From an uncultured Clostridia bacterium (lineage in GTDB: Bacteria > Bacillota > Clostridia > UBA1381 > UMGS1253): 11,140 bases of DNA. Made by a program: the position numbers and the translations under genes. The stretch is from positions 1 through 11,140 of the forward strand of contig CAKSHB010000046.1 in assembly GCA_934456295.1 (NCBI GenBank), given 5' to 3'. Below are positions 1-8,800 of the stretch, one piece after another (within the stretch, counting starts at the first letter, position 1; each line of letters begins with the position of its first letter). The notes beneath the pieces were generated by a model. That model was not told the origin of the DNA. It did not search any database and saw only the letters and a program-made list of their open reading frames with translations.

Positions 1-77
1 TTCCGTTGTTATAAGCCCTGCGGGCTTGAAACGGGGAGGTTGAAATTACTTGACAGTAATTTCTTCCGTTGTTATAA
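1..77 (+). repeat. 14-bp direct repeat (1-14 and 64-77)
   Basis: The sequence ttccgttgttataa occurs exactly at 1-14 and again at 64-77, 63 bp apart. The second copy covers the end of the spacer and most of the -10 box of the hprK promoter. The first copy would put a TATAAG at 10-15, so it could be the -10 of a second, upstream promoter whose -35 lies outside the window. An exact 14-mer at this spacing is very unlikely by chance, but its function is not shown. Confidence 0.6.
13..27 (+). other. Small perfect hairpin upstream of hprK promoter
   Basis: AAGCCC (13-18), loop TGC, GGGCTT (22-27) can form a 6-bp stem. No T-run follows on either strand, so it is not a convincing intrinsic terminator. 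It may be part of the 3' end of an upstream transcript or a protein-binding site. Confidence 0.3.
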
Positions 78-78
78 T
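50..78 (+). promoter_or_regulatory. Consensus sigma-A promoter for hprK operon
   Basis: TTGACA at 50-55 and TATAAT at 73-78 are separated by exactly 17 bp, a perfect match to the housekeeping sigma-A/sigma-70 consensus. Transcription should begin around 84-86, giving hprK a leader of only about 35 nt. This is the only unambiguous promoter in the window and probably drives the genes that follow. Confidence 0.88.
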
Positions 79-107
79 ATATATTGAATAGTTGTGCATG
101 GTGCACG

Positions 108-114
108 AAGGAGG
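108..114 (+). promoter_or_regulatory. Ribosome binding site deciding the hprK start
   Basis: AAGGAGG is a full Shine-Dalgarno core. It lies 7 nt before TTG 122 but only 1 nt before ATG 116. The upstream in-frame TTG at 92 falls before this site and only about 7 nt after the expected transcription start, so it cannot use it. Spacing therefore favours TTG 122 as the initiation codon. Confidence 0.65.
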
Positions 115-121
115 AATGAAG

Positions 122-1081
122 TTGGAAAATCAGCAGTTTTCTATTCCGCTCTCGCATGTTGTGGCAGAATTTCATCTTGAAAAGGTATATGAATCGACGG
201 ATTTTGAAAAGGTTGAAGTAACAAGCAGCGAAGTTAACCGTCCGGGCATGCAGATAGTCGGATTTTTCGATTACTTTGATTCGCGCAGGATACAGATTTT
301 CGGAAAGGTTGAAACCTCTTATCTGCGTGAGTTTACGCATGAGCAGAAGGATAAATGCTTTGATAAGCTTGTTTCGACCCAAATGCCCGAAACAAATAAA
401 ATACCGATGATTGTTATAACGCGTTCACTTGAGGTATTTCCGGAGCTTCTTGAGGCGGCAAAGAAATATGACGTTTCAATTTTCAGATGCAGCGAAAGCA
501 CATCGAGCTTTATGAGTGCGCTCATAAGTTACTTAAACCTTCATCTTGCGCCGAGAATGACGCGCCACGGCGTGCTTGTCGAGGTTCACGGCGAAGGGGT
601 GCTGATACTTGGCGAGAGCGGCGTCGGAAAAAGCGAAACGGCGGTTGAGCTTGTAAAAAGAGGACACCGTTTTGTCGCAGACGATGCGGTTGAGCTGAAG
701 CGTGTGTCGGACAAAACGCTTATCGGAACGGCTCCCGACATAATACGCCACTTTATTGAAATACGCGGCATAGGAATTGTTGACATAAAGCGGCTTTTCG
801 GTATGGGCGCGGTAAAGGATACGGAAAAGGTTGATATGGTAATTCATCTTGAGCCATGGGACGAAACAAAGCAATACGACAGACTCGGACTCGTTGATGA
901 ATATACAAACATACTCGGCGTAAACATTCCCTCGGTAACAATCCCCGTACGCCCGGGAAGAAATCTTGCCATAATTGTTGAGGTGGCGGCGATGAACAAC
1001 CGCCAGAAGAGAATGGGCTATAATGCGGCGGAGGAACTGAACAGCCGCCTTATGAGTGAACTCGAAAAGAACAGCGATTAA
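122..1081 (+). CDS. hprK: HPr kinase/phosphorylase
   Basis: This is a bifunctional cytoplasmic enzyme. It phosphorylates HPr (and Crh where present) on Ser46 when fructose-1,6-bisphosphate and ATP are high and removes the phosphate when they are low, setting CcpA-type catabolite repression. The product is about 319 aa, the usual family length. Counting from TTG 122, the sequence shows the P-loop GESGVGKS (164-171), the conserved His149 just before it, the acidic pair Asp187-Asp188 in VADDAVE, and the family signature around IEIRGIGIVDIKRLFG (about 212-227). A C-terminal PVRPGRNLA segment follows. An alternative start is ATG 116 (321 aa), which is too close to the ribosome binding site. It is the first gene after a consensus promoter, and the HPr gene itself is not in the window. 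Confidence 0.96.
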   Translation: MENQQFSIPLSHVVAEFHLEKVYESTDFEKVEVTSSEVNRPGMQIVGFFDYFDSRRIQIFGKVETSYLREFTHEQKDKCFDKLVSTQMPETNKIPMIVITRSLEVFPELLEAAKKYDVSIFRCSESTSSFMSALISYLNLHLAPRMTRHGVLVEVHGEGVLILGESGVGKSETAVELVKRGHRFVADDAVELKRVSDKTLIGTAPDIIRHFIEIRGIGIVDIKRLFGMGAVKDTEKVDMVIHLEPWDETKQYDRLGLVDEYTNILGVNIPSVTIPVRPGRNLAIIVEVAAMNNRQKRMGYNAAEELNSRLMSELEKNSD

Positions 1082-1143
1082 ACACGGCACAAACAGGGCT
1101 GATATTACACGGCAGCCCGAGCTAAGGAGGCTTATTTAAAAAA

Positions 1144-1869
1144 ATGGAAATTCTTGTAGATACGCATACGCACACAAATGTATCGGCACATGCGTACTCA
1201 ACGCTTGAAGAAAACGTGCGTCATGCAAAGGAAATCGGGCTTGAGGCAATTGCGCTCACAAATCATGCGCCCGGCATGCCCGATTCACCTCATATATGGC
1301 ATTTTGTAAACATGTCGCGGAATGTGCCGCGCGAGATTAACGGAGTAAAAATTCTTTACGGCGTCGAAGCGGACATATTGGACAGCGACGGTACGCTTGA
1401 TGTTGAGGCAGATGTTTTGTCGATGCTTGATATAGTAATTGCATCAATGCATCGCGATACATTTGCGCCGGCAAACCGCAAGGCGCATACACAGGCATAT
1501 ATCAACGCACTGCAAAACCCGTATGTGGACATAATCGGTCACAGCGGTTCGCCCGACTATGAGTATAACACAGACACAGTTCTTGCGCTTGCAAAAAAAG
1601 AGGGCAAGATGATTGAAATAAACAACAACTCTCATCTTATACGCAGGGGCAGTATTGAAAACTGCAAAAAAATAGCAAAAAAGTGTATGGAGCTCGGAGT
1701 ATACGTTGTTGTAAGTTCGGACGCACATTTTTCGGGAAATGTCGGAAACTTTTCGGAGGCACTGTCAATGCTTGACGAGATAGGATTTCCCGAGGAGCTT
1801 GTCGCAAACACGACGCTCGAGAAATTTCTGACAATACTGCGCCGCCGCAAGCTTGTCGGCGGACTGTGA
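1144..1869 (+). CDS. PHP-domain phosphoesterase, YcdX family
   Basis: This is a 241-aa single-domain PHP metal-dependent hydrolase. All nine ligands of the trinuclear zinc site known from E. coli YcdX appear to be present: His8 and His10 (DTHTHT), His16, His41 (TNHAPG), Glu75 (GVEADI), His103 (SMHRDT), His133 (GHSGSP), and Asp193 with His195 (SSDAHF). It is therefore expected to be an active phosphatase or phosphoesterase in the cytoplasm. The physiological substrate of this family is not established, and annotation as histidinol phosphatase should not be taken as proof of a role in histidine synthesis. A TAAGGAGG site lies at 1123-1130, 13 nt before ATG 1144; this is long spacing, and no better in-frame start exists between them. 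The gene lies 62 bp after hprK and is probably in its operon. Confidence 0.9.
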   Translation: MEILVDTHTHTNVSAHAYSTLEENVRHAKEIGLEAIALTNHAPGMPDSPHIWHFVNMSRNVPREINGVKILYGVEADILDSDGTLDVEADVLSMLDIVIASMHRDTFAPANRKAHTQAYINALQNPYVDIIGHSGSPDYEYNTDTVLALAKKEGKMIEINNNSHLIRRGSIENCKKIAKKCMELGVYVVVSSDAHFSGNVGNFSEALSMLDEIGFPEELVANTTLEKFLTILRRRKLVGGL

Positions 1870-1929
1870 TACAAAAAACAAAAATGCAAAAAATTAAAAT
1901 TATAATATAAAAAAGCGGAGGTAGAAAAC

Positions 1930-2874
1930 ATGTACATAGGAATTGATTTGGGAGGAACGGGAATAAAGGCAGGTCTGGTTGACGAGAACTATAAAATAGT
2001 TCATACGGCAAGCGTACCGACGGGGGCACAGCGTCCGCAGAACGAAATAATAAAGGATATGGCTATGCTTGCGATACGTGTTGCAAAGGAAGCGGGCTAT
2101 GACATTGAAAAGGACGTAAAAAGTATCGGCATAGGCTCGCCCGGAACATGTGACAGCAAAAACGGCGTGCTTATATATGCAAACAACATCAATTTTGAAA
2201 ATGCACAGATGCGCACCGAAATACAGAAATATATAAAGCTGCCCGTATATCTCGGCAATGACGCAAACGTCGCGGCGCTGGGCGAGTTTAAAGTGCTTGA
2301 CGAAGATGTGAGCGACATGGTTGCAATAACTCTCGGTACAGGCATAGGCGGCGGCGTAATCATAGATAAAAAAATCTATGACGGCTTTAACGGTGCGGCT
2401 GCTGAAATCGGTCATTTCCAGGTTCAGATGTACAACGGCGAGCCTTGCACATGCGGCAGAAACGGCTGCTGGGAGGCATACGGCTCGGTTACGGCGCTCA
2501 TACGTGAAACAAGACGCGCTGTTGAGGCAAATCCCAACTGTGATATGGCAAAGGATGTTGCATCAAAGGGCGGCGAAATTGACGGAAAAACATCGTTTGT
2601 ATGGGCAAAGAAGGGCGACAGCGTTGCAAAAAAGGTTGTTGACGAATATATAAAGGCAGTTGCTGAGGGTATAGTTTCGGTTATTAACATATTCCAGCCG
2701 CAGGTACTTGTAATCGGCGGTGCAATCTCAAAAGAGGGCGATTATCTCTTAAATCCGATTAAGGAAATTGTTGATAAATTCAGCTATTCACACTCAATTC
2801 CGAAAACGGAAATCAGAATTGCAAAGCTCGGCAATGACGCAGGCATTATAGGCGCGGCGCTCCTGGGCGAATAA
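1930..2874 (+). CDS. glcK: ROK-family glucokinase
   Basis: The product is 314 aa and belongs to the ROK (repressor, ORF, kinase) family. It most likely phosphorylates glucose with ATP to glucose-6-phosphate in the cytoplasm. The N-terminal phosphate-binding loop DLGGTGIKAGLVD is at 5-17. The catalytic Asp111 lies in LGNDANVAALGE, followed by a second glycine-rich loop GTGIGGG. The ROK zinc site is His162 (EIGH) with Cys173, Cys175 and Cys180 in CTCGRNGC. There is no N-terminal helix-turn-helix, so this is a kinase rather than a NagC/XylR-type repressor. A GGAGG at 1917-1921, 8 nt before the ATG, supports the start. Sugar specificity cannot be read from sequence alone; fructose or N-acetylmannosamine kinases share the fold. 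Co-location with hprK and pfkA supports the glucose assignment. Confidence 0.9.
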   Translation: MYIGIDLGGTGIKAGLVDENYKIVHTASVPTGAQRPQNEIIKDMAMLAIRVAKEAGYDIEKDVKSIGIGSPGTCDSKNGVLIYANNINFENAQMRTEIQKYIKLPVYLGNDANVAALGEFKVLDEDVSDMVAITLGTGIGGGVIIDKKIYDGFNGAAAEIGHFQVQMYNGEPCTCGRNGCWEAYGSVTALIRETRRAVEANPNCDMAKDVASKGGEIDGKTSFVWAKKGDSVAKKVVDEYIKAVAEGIVSVINIFQPQVLVIGGAISKEGDYLLNPIKEIVDKFSYSHSIPKTEIRIAKLGNDAGIIGAALLGE

Positions 2875-2904
2875 GAGAGGGCAAAAAATTTTTCGGAGGG
2901 AAAT

Positions 2905-3816
2905 ATGAGTCTGTCACAGGAAGCTGTAAACGCATTTATGAATATCGGTGCAAAAACAGTGTTTGATGAACCGATGAAAAAGCACACAACGTTTAAAACG
3001 GGCGGAAATGCCGATGTATTTATCCTGCCGGAAAATGAGGAGCAGATATCCGAGGCGGCAGATGTGTGCAGACGGTTTGAGATACCGTATTTTACGGTTG
3101 GAAACGGGAGTAACATTCTTGTTTCGGACAAAGGCATACGCGGCGCTGTGATACATATCGGAAAGGCTATGTCAAACGTTCGCACTGACGGGGAAAGAAT
3201 ATATGCCGGAGCCGGCGCTCTTCTGAGCAGTGTCGCGTCAGCCGCGCTCAAAAGCTCGCTTTCGGGATTTGAGGCGCTGAGCGGCATACCCGGCTCGGTC
3301 GGCGGTGCAGTTTATATGAATGCGGGCGCATACGGCGCACAGATAAGCGATGTGCTTGTTTCGTCGTCATATGCCGGAGCGGACGGCGTGTGCGGAACAT
3401 ATGAGCGCAAAATGCATAACTTCGGCTATCGGAAAAGCGTATACATGGGCGCCGATAAAATAATAACGGGTGCGGTATTTGAATTAAAGCGCGGCAGCAG
3501 TGATGAAATCAGGTCGCTGATGGCTGATTATACGGAAAAAAGACGCAGCAAGCAGCCGATTTCCTTTCCGAGCGCAGGCTCTGTGTTTAAGCGTCCCGAG
3601 GGACATTTTGCCGGAGCGCTGATAGAGCAGGCAGGGCTGAAGGGCTTTGCAGTCGGCGGCGCACAGGTGTCGGAGCTTCATGCAGGTTTTATAATAAACA
3701 CGGGAAAAGCAAGCTCGGACGATGTGCGAAGGGTTATAGAGCACATCAAAGAAACGGTTTATGCAGACAGCGGCGTTATGCTCGAATGTGAGATAAAAAT
3801 GCTCGGCGAATTTTAA
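2905..3816 (+). CDS. murB: UDP-N-acetylenolpyruvoylglucosamine reductase (MurB)
   Basis: This FAD-dependent oxidoreductase uses NADPH to reduce enolpyruvyl-UDP-GlcNAc to UDP-N-acetylmuramate, the second committed step of peptidoglycan precursor synthesis in the cytoplasm. At 303 aa it matches the shorter type II MurB proteins of Gram-positives. The FAD-binding segment GNGSNILVSD begins at residue 66, and GIPGSVGGAVYMNAGAYG follows. Arg176 lies in the YRKS motif, and Ser226 in SAGSVFKRP is the expected proton donor. The C-terminal LECEIKMLG carries the conserved Glu. A GGAGGG site precedes the ATG, with a 30-bp gap after the glucokinase gene, consistent with co-transcription. Together with rapZ and whiA it forms a cluster common in Clostridia. 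Confidence 0.96.
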   Translation: MSLSQEAVNAFMNIGAKTVFDEPMKKHTTFKTGGNADVFILPENEEQISEAADVCRRFEIPYFTVGNGSNILVSDKGIRGAVIHIGKAMSNVRTDGERIYAGAGALLSSVASAALKSSLSGFEALSGIPGSVGGAVYMNAGAYGAQISDVLVSSSYAGADGVCGTYERKMHNFGYRKSVYMGADKIITGAVFELKRGSSDEIRSLMADYTEKRRSKQPISFPSAGSVFKRPEGHFAGALIEQAGLKGFAVGGAQVSELHAGFIINTGKASSDDVRRVIEHIKETVYADSGVMLECEIKMLGEF

Positions 3817-3852
3817 AACATGCCGTCAGATGCGGCGGAAACGGAGAAGCTT

Positions 3853-4716
3853 ATGAGATTTATAATAATAACGGGGCTTTCGGGAGCCGGAAAAACACAG
3901 GTTATACGCTGCCTTGAGGACCTTGATTACTACTGTATAGACAATATGCCGCCGGCGCTTATACCGAAGTTTGCGGAGATTTGCTATTCGTCAAACGGCA
4001 AGATAGACAAAGTTGCCATGGTTATAGATATCCGCGGCGGAGATATGTTCAGCGAGCTTTTTAATGAGCTTAATGCGCTCAAAGCGTCGGGATATAACTA
4101 TGAGGTGCTGTTTCTGGAGGCAAACGATGAAACGCTTGTAAAGCGCTATAAGGAAACGCGCCGTATGCACCCGCTTGCACGCGACGGAAGGCTTATCGAC
4201 GGAATTGCAAAGGAGCGCAACATACTCGAATATGTGCGCAAAAAGGCAAACCATGTTATAGATACGTCCATGCTCACGACATCGCAGCTGAAAGACGCGG
4301 TGCGCGAGCTGTTTGAAGGCTCAAATGCGGGCGGCGGAATTGTTGTAAACGTTCAGTCGTTCGGCTTCAAGTACGGCATAGTGCTTGACGGCGATTTGGT
4401 TTTTGATGTAAGATTTCTGCCGAACCCCTTCTATAAAGAAAATTTGAAAAATCATACGGGGCTTGAGAGCGATGTGCAGGAATATGTTTTAAAGTTTGAG
4501 CAGACACAGGAGTTTATAAAAAAGCTCAACGATATGGTGGACTACCTTCTGCCGTACTATATCGAGGAGGGCAAAAGCCAGCTCGTAATCGGCATAGGCT
4601 GTACGGGCGGAAAACACAGAAGTGTGACGATTGCCATAAAATTATATGAATATCTCAAAGAGAAGGGATATAACGCAATCATAAGCCACCGCGATATTCA
4701 AAAGGACAAGTATTAA
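3853..4716 (+). CDS. rapZ: RapZ/YvcJ-family nucleotide-binding protein
   Basis: The product is 287 aa from ATG 3853. It is a P-loop NTPase-type protein of the RapZ (E. coli) / YvcJ (B. subtilis) family. In E. coli RapZ is an RNA-binding adaptor that controls glucosamine-6-phosphate synthase through small RNAs. In Firmicutes the protein binds and hydrolyses nucleotides, and its role is less clear (competence has been reported in Bacillus). Visible motifs are Walker A GLSGAGKT (8-15), DIRGG, DVRFLPNPF (185-193) and the C-terminal GCTGGKHRSV (249-258), which is characteristic of the RNA-binding half. An in-frame ATG at 3820 would add 11 residues, but it has no ribosome binding site and would delay the hydrophobic strand that normally begins the protein. 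A CGGAGA at 3842-3847 serves ATG 3853. It sits between murB and whiA. Confidence 0.94.
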   Translation: MRFIIITGLSGAGKTQVIRCLEDLDYYCIDNMPPALIPKFAEICYSSNGKIDKVAMVIDIRGGDMFSELFNELNALKASGYNYEVLFLEANDETLVKRYKETRRMHPLARDGRLIDGIAKERNILEYVRKKANHVIDTSMLTTSQLKDAVRELFEGSNAGGGIVVNVQSFGFKYGIVLDGDLVFDVRFLPNPFYKENLKNHTGLESDVQEYVLKFEQTQEFIKKLNDMVDYLLPYYIEEGKSQLVIGIGCTGGKHRSVTIAIKLYEYLKEKGYNAIISHRDIQKDKY

Positions 4717-4787
4717 TGCCGGCAGATGAAATATCGGGCAAAATTTATATATAAAAACAGGATATAACCGGTCTACGGAGGATAATT

Positions 4788-5705
4788 ATGTCTTTCGCAT
4801 CTGAAATAAAGGAGAGCTTGTGCCGCGTGAGAGATAATTCAAAGCGCTGTGCGCGCGCAGAACTTGCGGCGGCAGTTTGCTTTGCCGGCACATACAGGAA
4901 CGGAAAAATTAAAATTAAAACGGAAAATGAGGGTGTTGCGGAGCGCATATGCTTTCTTGCCGGCATAGTTTCGGGAAACGAATTTGCAAAGAGGCATATT
5001 GTGTGCGAAAAGCCGAAAAAATCCGGCGGAATGTACAGCGTAACGGTGTCGGAGGACAGCGCTGCGCTTTTTGCCGATATGCTCATGATTGATACGGCGG
5101 GAGAAGGGCTTTGTCCTGCGGCGGAAATATGTGAAAAAAGCTGCTGCGCAAGCGCATTTGTGCGCGGAGCTTTTCTGGGCGGCGGTTCTGTGTCCGACCC
5201 CGAAAAAAACTATCACGCCGAATTTGTCACAAAAACACCGCCGCTCGCGGATTTGCTCTATGAGCGGCTGCTCGGTGAGGACATAGGGGCAAAAATGACA
5301 GTGCGCAAGGACAGCTTTGTTGTATATGTGAAAGACAGCGAGGCGATAGCGAGCATGCTCGGCATTATGGGCGCAGGCATACCCATGATGGATTTTTACA
5401 ACATAAAAATCGAGCGTGAGCTTAGAAACAATGTTAACCGTCAGGTAAACTGTGACAACGCAAATGCCGACAAAATCACTGCGGCGGCAAAAAGGCACCT
5501 GACGGCGATAAAAAAAGTAAAAAATGCAATCGGGCTTGAAAAACTGCCGCCGGTACTCGGCGAGATTGCTCTTCTGCGCGAACAAAATCCCGAAATGTCT
5601 TTAAAGGAGCTCGGAACACTTCTGACACCGCCGATAGGAAAATCGGGGGTAAATCACAGGCTGGAGCGGATTTGTGAAATTGCGCGCGATATAGCCGGCG
5701 AATGA
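4788..5705 (+). CDS. whiA: DNA-binding protein WhiA
   Basis: The product is 305 aa and belongs to the WhiA family, which joins a degenerate LAGLIDADG homing-endonuclease-like fold to a C-terminal helix-turn-helix. In Streptomyces WhiA activates sporulation-septation genes; in Bacillus it influences cell division and chromosome segregation. The homing-endonuclease-derived motif is RGAFLGGGSVSDP at 126-138, without the acidic catalytic pattern of true nucleases. The C-terminal DNA-binding segment includes LTPPIGKSGVNHRLERI at 279-295, the most conserved part of the family. GGAGG at 4777-4781 is 6 nt before the ATG. It follows rapZ after a 71-bp gap that holds no gene; glmR (yvcK), often found at this place, is missing. 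Confidence 0.95.
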   Translation: MSFASEIKESLCRVRDNSKRCARAELAAAVCFAGTYRNGKIKIKTENEGVAERICFLAGIVSGNEFAKRHIVCEKPKKSGGMYSVTVSEDSAALFADMLMIDTAGEGLCPAAEICEKSCCASAFVRGAFLGGGSVSDPEKNYHAEFVTKTPPLADLLYERLLGEDIGAKMTVRKDSFVVYVKDSEAIASMLGIMGAGIPMMDFYNIKIERELRNNVNRQVNCDNANADKITAAAKRHLTAIKKVKNAIGLEKLPPVLGEIALLREQNPEMSLKELGTLLTPPIGKSGVNHRLERICEIARDIAGE

Positions 5706-5801
5706 CACGGCAAAGGCGGAGTATATGAAGCATGATAAAAGCATGATATGAAAAATACTGAACAAAACCACGGATAAAAAAGCAGAAAGGAGGCGGCACA
5801 T

Positions 5802-8800
5802 ATGGCGCAGGAGGCAAAATTTACACACCTGCATGTACATACGGAATACAGCCTTTTGGACGGGGCGGCGCCTGTCGGGAAACTGATAAAGAAGGCAAAA
5901 GAACTTGATATGGACGCGCTTGCGATAACCGACCACGGGGTAATGTACGGCGTTATCGATTTTTATAAAACGGCTGTTGCAGAAGGCATAAAGCCGATAA
6001 TCGGCTGTGAAGTGTATGTTGCACCGCGCAGCCGTTTTGATAAACAGCATGAGTATGATTCGTCGCCGTCACATCTTGTTCTGCTTGCAAAAAACAACAA
6101 TGGATATAAAAACCTCATAAAGCTTGTGAGCGACGCATTTATAGAGGGATATTACTATAAGCCGCGCGTTGACAGAGAGCTTCTTGAGCGACACAGCGGC
6201 GATTTGGTCTGCCTGTCGGCATGCCTTGCCGGCGAAATACCGAAAATGCTTCTCGGCGGTGACTATGAGGAAGCAAAAAAGACGGCTCTGTGGTATCAGG
6301 GCGTATACGGAAAAGAAAATTATTTTATTGAGATACAGGACCATGGGATAGATGAGCAAAAGAGGATTATCCCTCTGCTTATAAAACTTGCGGACGAAAT
6401 CGGTGCGCCGCTTGCTGCGACGAACGATTTGCATTATATAGAAAAAACGGACGCACCGTATCAGGACGTGCTGATGTGTATACAGATGGCAAAAAAAGTT
6501 GATGATACGGACAGAATGAAGTTTGCCACGGACGAATTTTATCTGAAAAGCGCACAGCAGATGAGCGAACTGTTCTCATATGTGCCCGAGGCGATAGAGA
6601 ACACGGCAAAAATTGCGGATATGTGTAATGTTACCTTTGATTTTGATAAAACATATCTGCCCAGATACGATGTGCCCGGCGGCATGAGCGCATATGAGTA
6701 TCTCACAAAGCTGTGCCGCCGGGGACTTGCCGAGAGGTACAGCCCCGTGCCGGATCAGGCGCGTGAGAGGCTTGAGTATGAGCTTGGCGTAATAAACTCA
6801 ATGGGGTATGTGGATTATTTTCTGATAGTATGGGATTTTATAAAATTTGCAAAGGACAATAAAATTCCCGTCGGTCCCGGCAGAGGTTCGGGCGCGGGGA
6901 GTATTGTGGCATATTGTTTAAATATTACAACGATTGACCCGCTTAAATACAGTCTGCTTTTTGAAAGGTTTCTGAACCCCGAAAGAGTCAGCATGCCCGA
7001 TATTGATACGGATTTTTGTATTGAGCGGCGCGGCGAGGTCATAGATTACGTTATAGAAAAATACGGCGCCGACCATGTTGCGCAGATTATAACCTTCGGA
7101 AAGCTGAAGGCACGCGCCGCCATACGCGATGTGGGCCGTACGCTCGATGTGCCTCTGCCGGTTGTTGACACAGTGGCAAAGCTTGTGCCGAACGAGCTTA
7201 AAATGACGCTTGAAAAGGCGCTTGATGTAAGCGGAGAGCTTCGCGCGATGTATGAGAGCGATGAGCAGATAAAAAGACTGATTGATACGGCGATGGTAAT
7301 TGAAGGGCTTCCGCGCCACAGCGGAGTGCATGCGGCAGGCGTTGTTATTACGGACAAGCCCGTGTCGGCATATGTGCCGCTTCAGCTGAGCAAGGACGTT
7401 ATAACGACACAGTATCATATGGACAATCTGAGCGACCTGGGGCTTTTGAAGATGGATTTTCTCGGTCTGAGGAACCTCACGGTTATAAAAAATGCGCTTG
7501 ATAACATAAAGGCGAGCCGCGGCGAGGAGGTTGATATAGACCATATCGATTTTTCGCGCAGCGAGGTATATGACATGATATGTGCGGCGGACACGCTCGG
7601 CGTGTTTCAGCTGGAGAGCGGCGGTATGCGCAATTTTATAAAGGAACTGCGTCCGCGTTCGCTCGAGGATATTATAGCCGGCATATCGCTTTTCAGACCC
7701 GGACCCATGGAGCAGATACCGCGCTATATAAAGAACAAGAACAATGTGTCAAAAATTACATACAAGCACCCTCTGCTTGAGCCGATTTTGAATGTTACGT
7801 ACGGCTGTATTGTGTATCAGGAGCAGGTTCTTCAGATAGTGCAGAAGCTTGCCGGATACTCATTGGGCAGGGCCGATTTGCTCAGACGCGCCATGAGCAA
7901 GAAAAAGCACGATGTGATGAAGCGTGAGCGCGAATACTTCATATACGGGCAGACGGACGAAAACGGAAACGTAATCGTTGACGGCGCGATACGGCGCGGT
8001 GTAAGCGAAAGCATTGCGGCGGCAATATTTGATGAGATAATGGATTTTGCGAGTTATGCTTTTAACAAATCCCATGCGGCGGCATATGCGATTGTGGCGT
8101 ATCAGACGGCATATCTGAAATGTTTTTATGCGCCCGAGTATATGGCGGCGCTTCTGAGCTCGATGATGAGTTCGACAGACAAAATTGTTGAATATATTTC
8201 CGACTGCGATGAACACAAAATCGAAGTTTTGCCGCCCGATATAAACAACAGCTTTTACAGATTTACGGTTGAGGGAGAAAAGATACGTTTCGGACTTGAG
8301 GCGGTGAAAAACGTCGGGCATAAGTTGCTTGTGCAGATTGCAAACGAGCGTGAGCGCGGCGGCAGATTTAAAAGCTTCACAAACTTTGTTGAGCGCATGA
8401 GCGGCACAGAGCTTAACGTGCGCGCACTTGAAAATCTGATAAAATGCGGAGCGTTTGACAGCTTTGGCGAAACGCGCCATACACTGATTGCGGCGCATGA
8501 GAGCCTGCTTGCAGGTGCGTCGGCACAGAGCAGGCAGAATGTCGCCGGGCAGGTGTCGCTGTTTGATGACGGAGGCGCGCTCGGTGAGGAAACGGGCGAA
8601 AGCCTTCTGCGGCTTTCCGAATATGGCAAAAGAGAGCTTCTTGCGATGGAAAAAGAAACGATAGGGCTGTATCTGTCGGGACATCCGCTTGATGACTGCA
8701 AAGAGGAAATCGCGCGGCTCGGTACGGCGAATATATCGCAGATAAACGGGCTTGCCGTTTTGGACGAAAGCGGCGAATTTATCATACAGGACGGCGCTGC

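Noticed and set aside
533..1090. Minus-strand open frame opposite hprK
   Set aside because: It overlaps the conserved HPrK kinase domain completely and has no family resemblance.
1901..1906. Perfect TATAAT before the glucokinase gene
   Set aside because: No -35-like hexamer lies 16-18 bp upstream. The start would fall at about the ribosome binding site, and the stretch is simply A/T-rich.
3820..3852. Upstream ATG 3820 as the rapZ start
   Set aside because: No Shine-Dalgarno precedes it, and it would add residues before the strand that begins RapZ proteins. ATG 3853 has CGGAGA at proper spacing.
3820..4728. Near-identical 13-mers ATGCCG(T/G)CAGATG next to the stop codons of murB and rapZ
   Set aside because: A 12 of 13 match is expected by chance many times in a window this size. 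The placement is curious, but there is no structure or family to support a function.
4839..5585. Long open frame on the minus strand (248 codons) opposite whiA
   Set aside because: It is antisense to a well-supported gene, has no recognisable domain or ribosome binding site, and is rich in residues expected from reading the complement of the true codons.
5706..5801. Gap between whiA and dnaE with the repeated octamer gcatgata
   Set aside because: The repeat is short, no promoter pair or hairpin is evident, and no credible small gene fits. Only the dnaE ribosome binding site is supported there.
7860..8684. Long minus-strand open frame (274 codons) opposite dnaE, and similar ones at 6918-7544 and 8255-8980
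   Set aside because: All lie fully inside dnaE, whose motifs are continuous through the region. They look like frame shadows.
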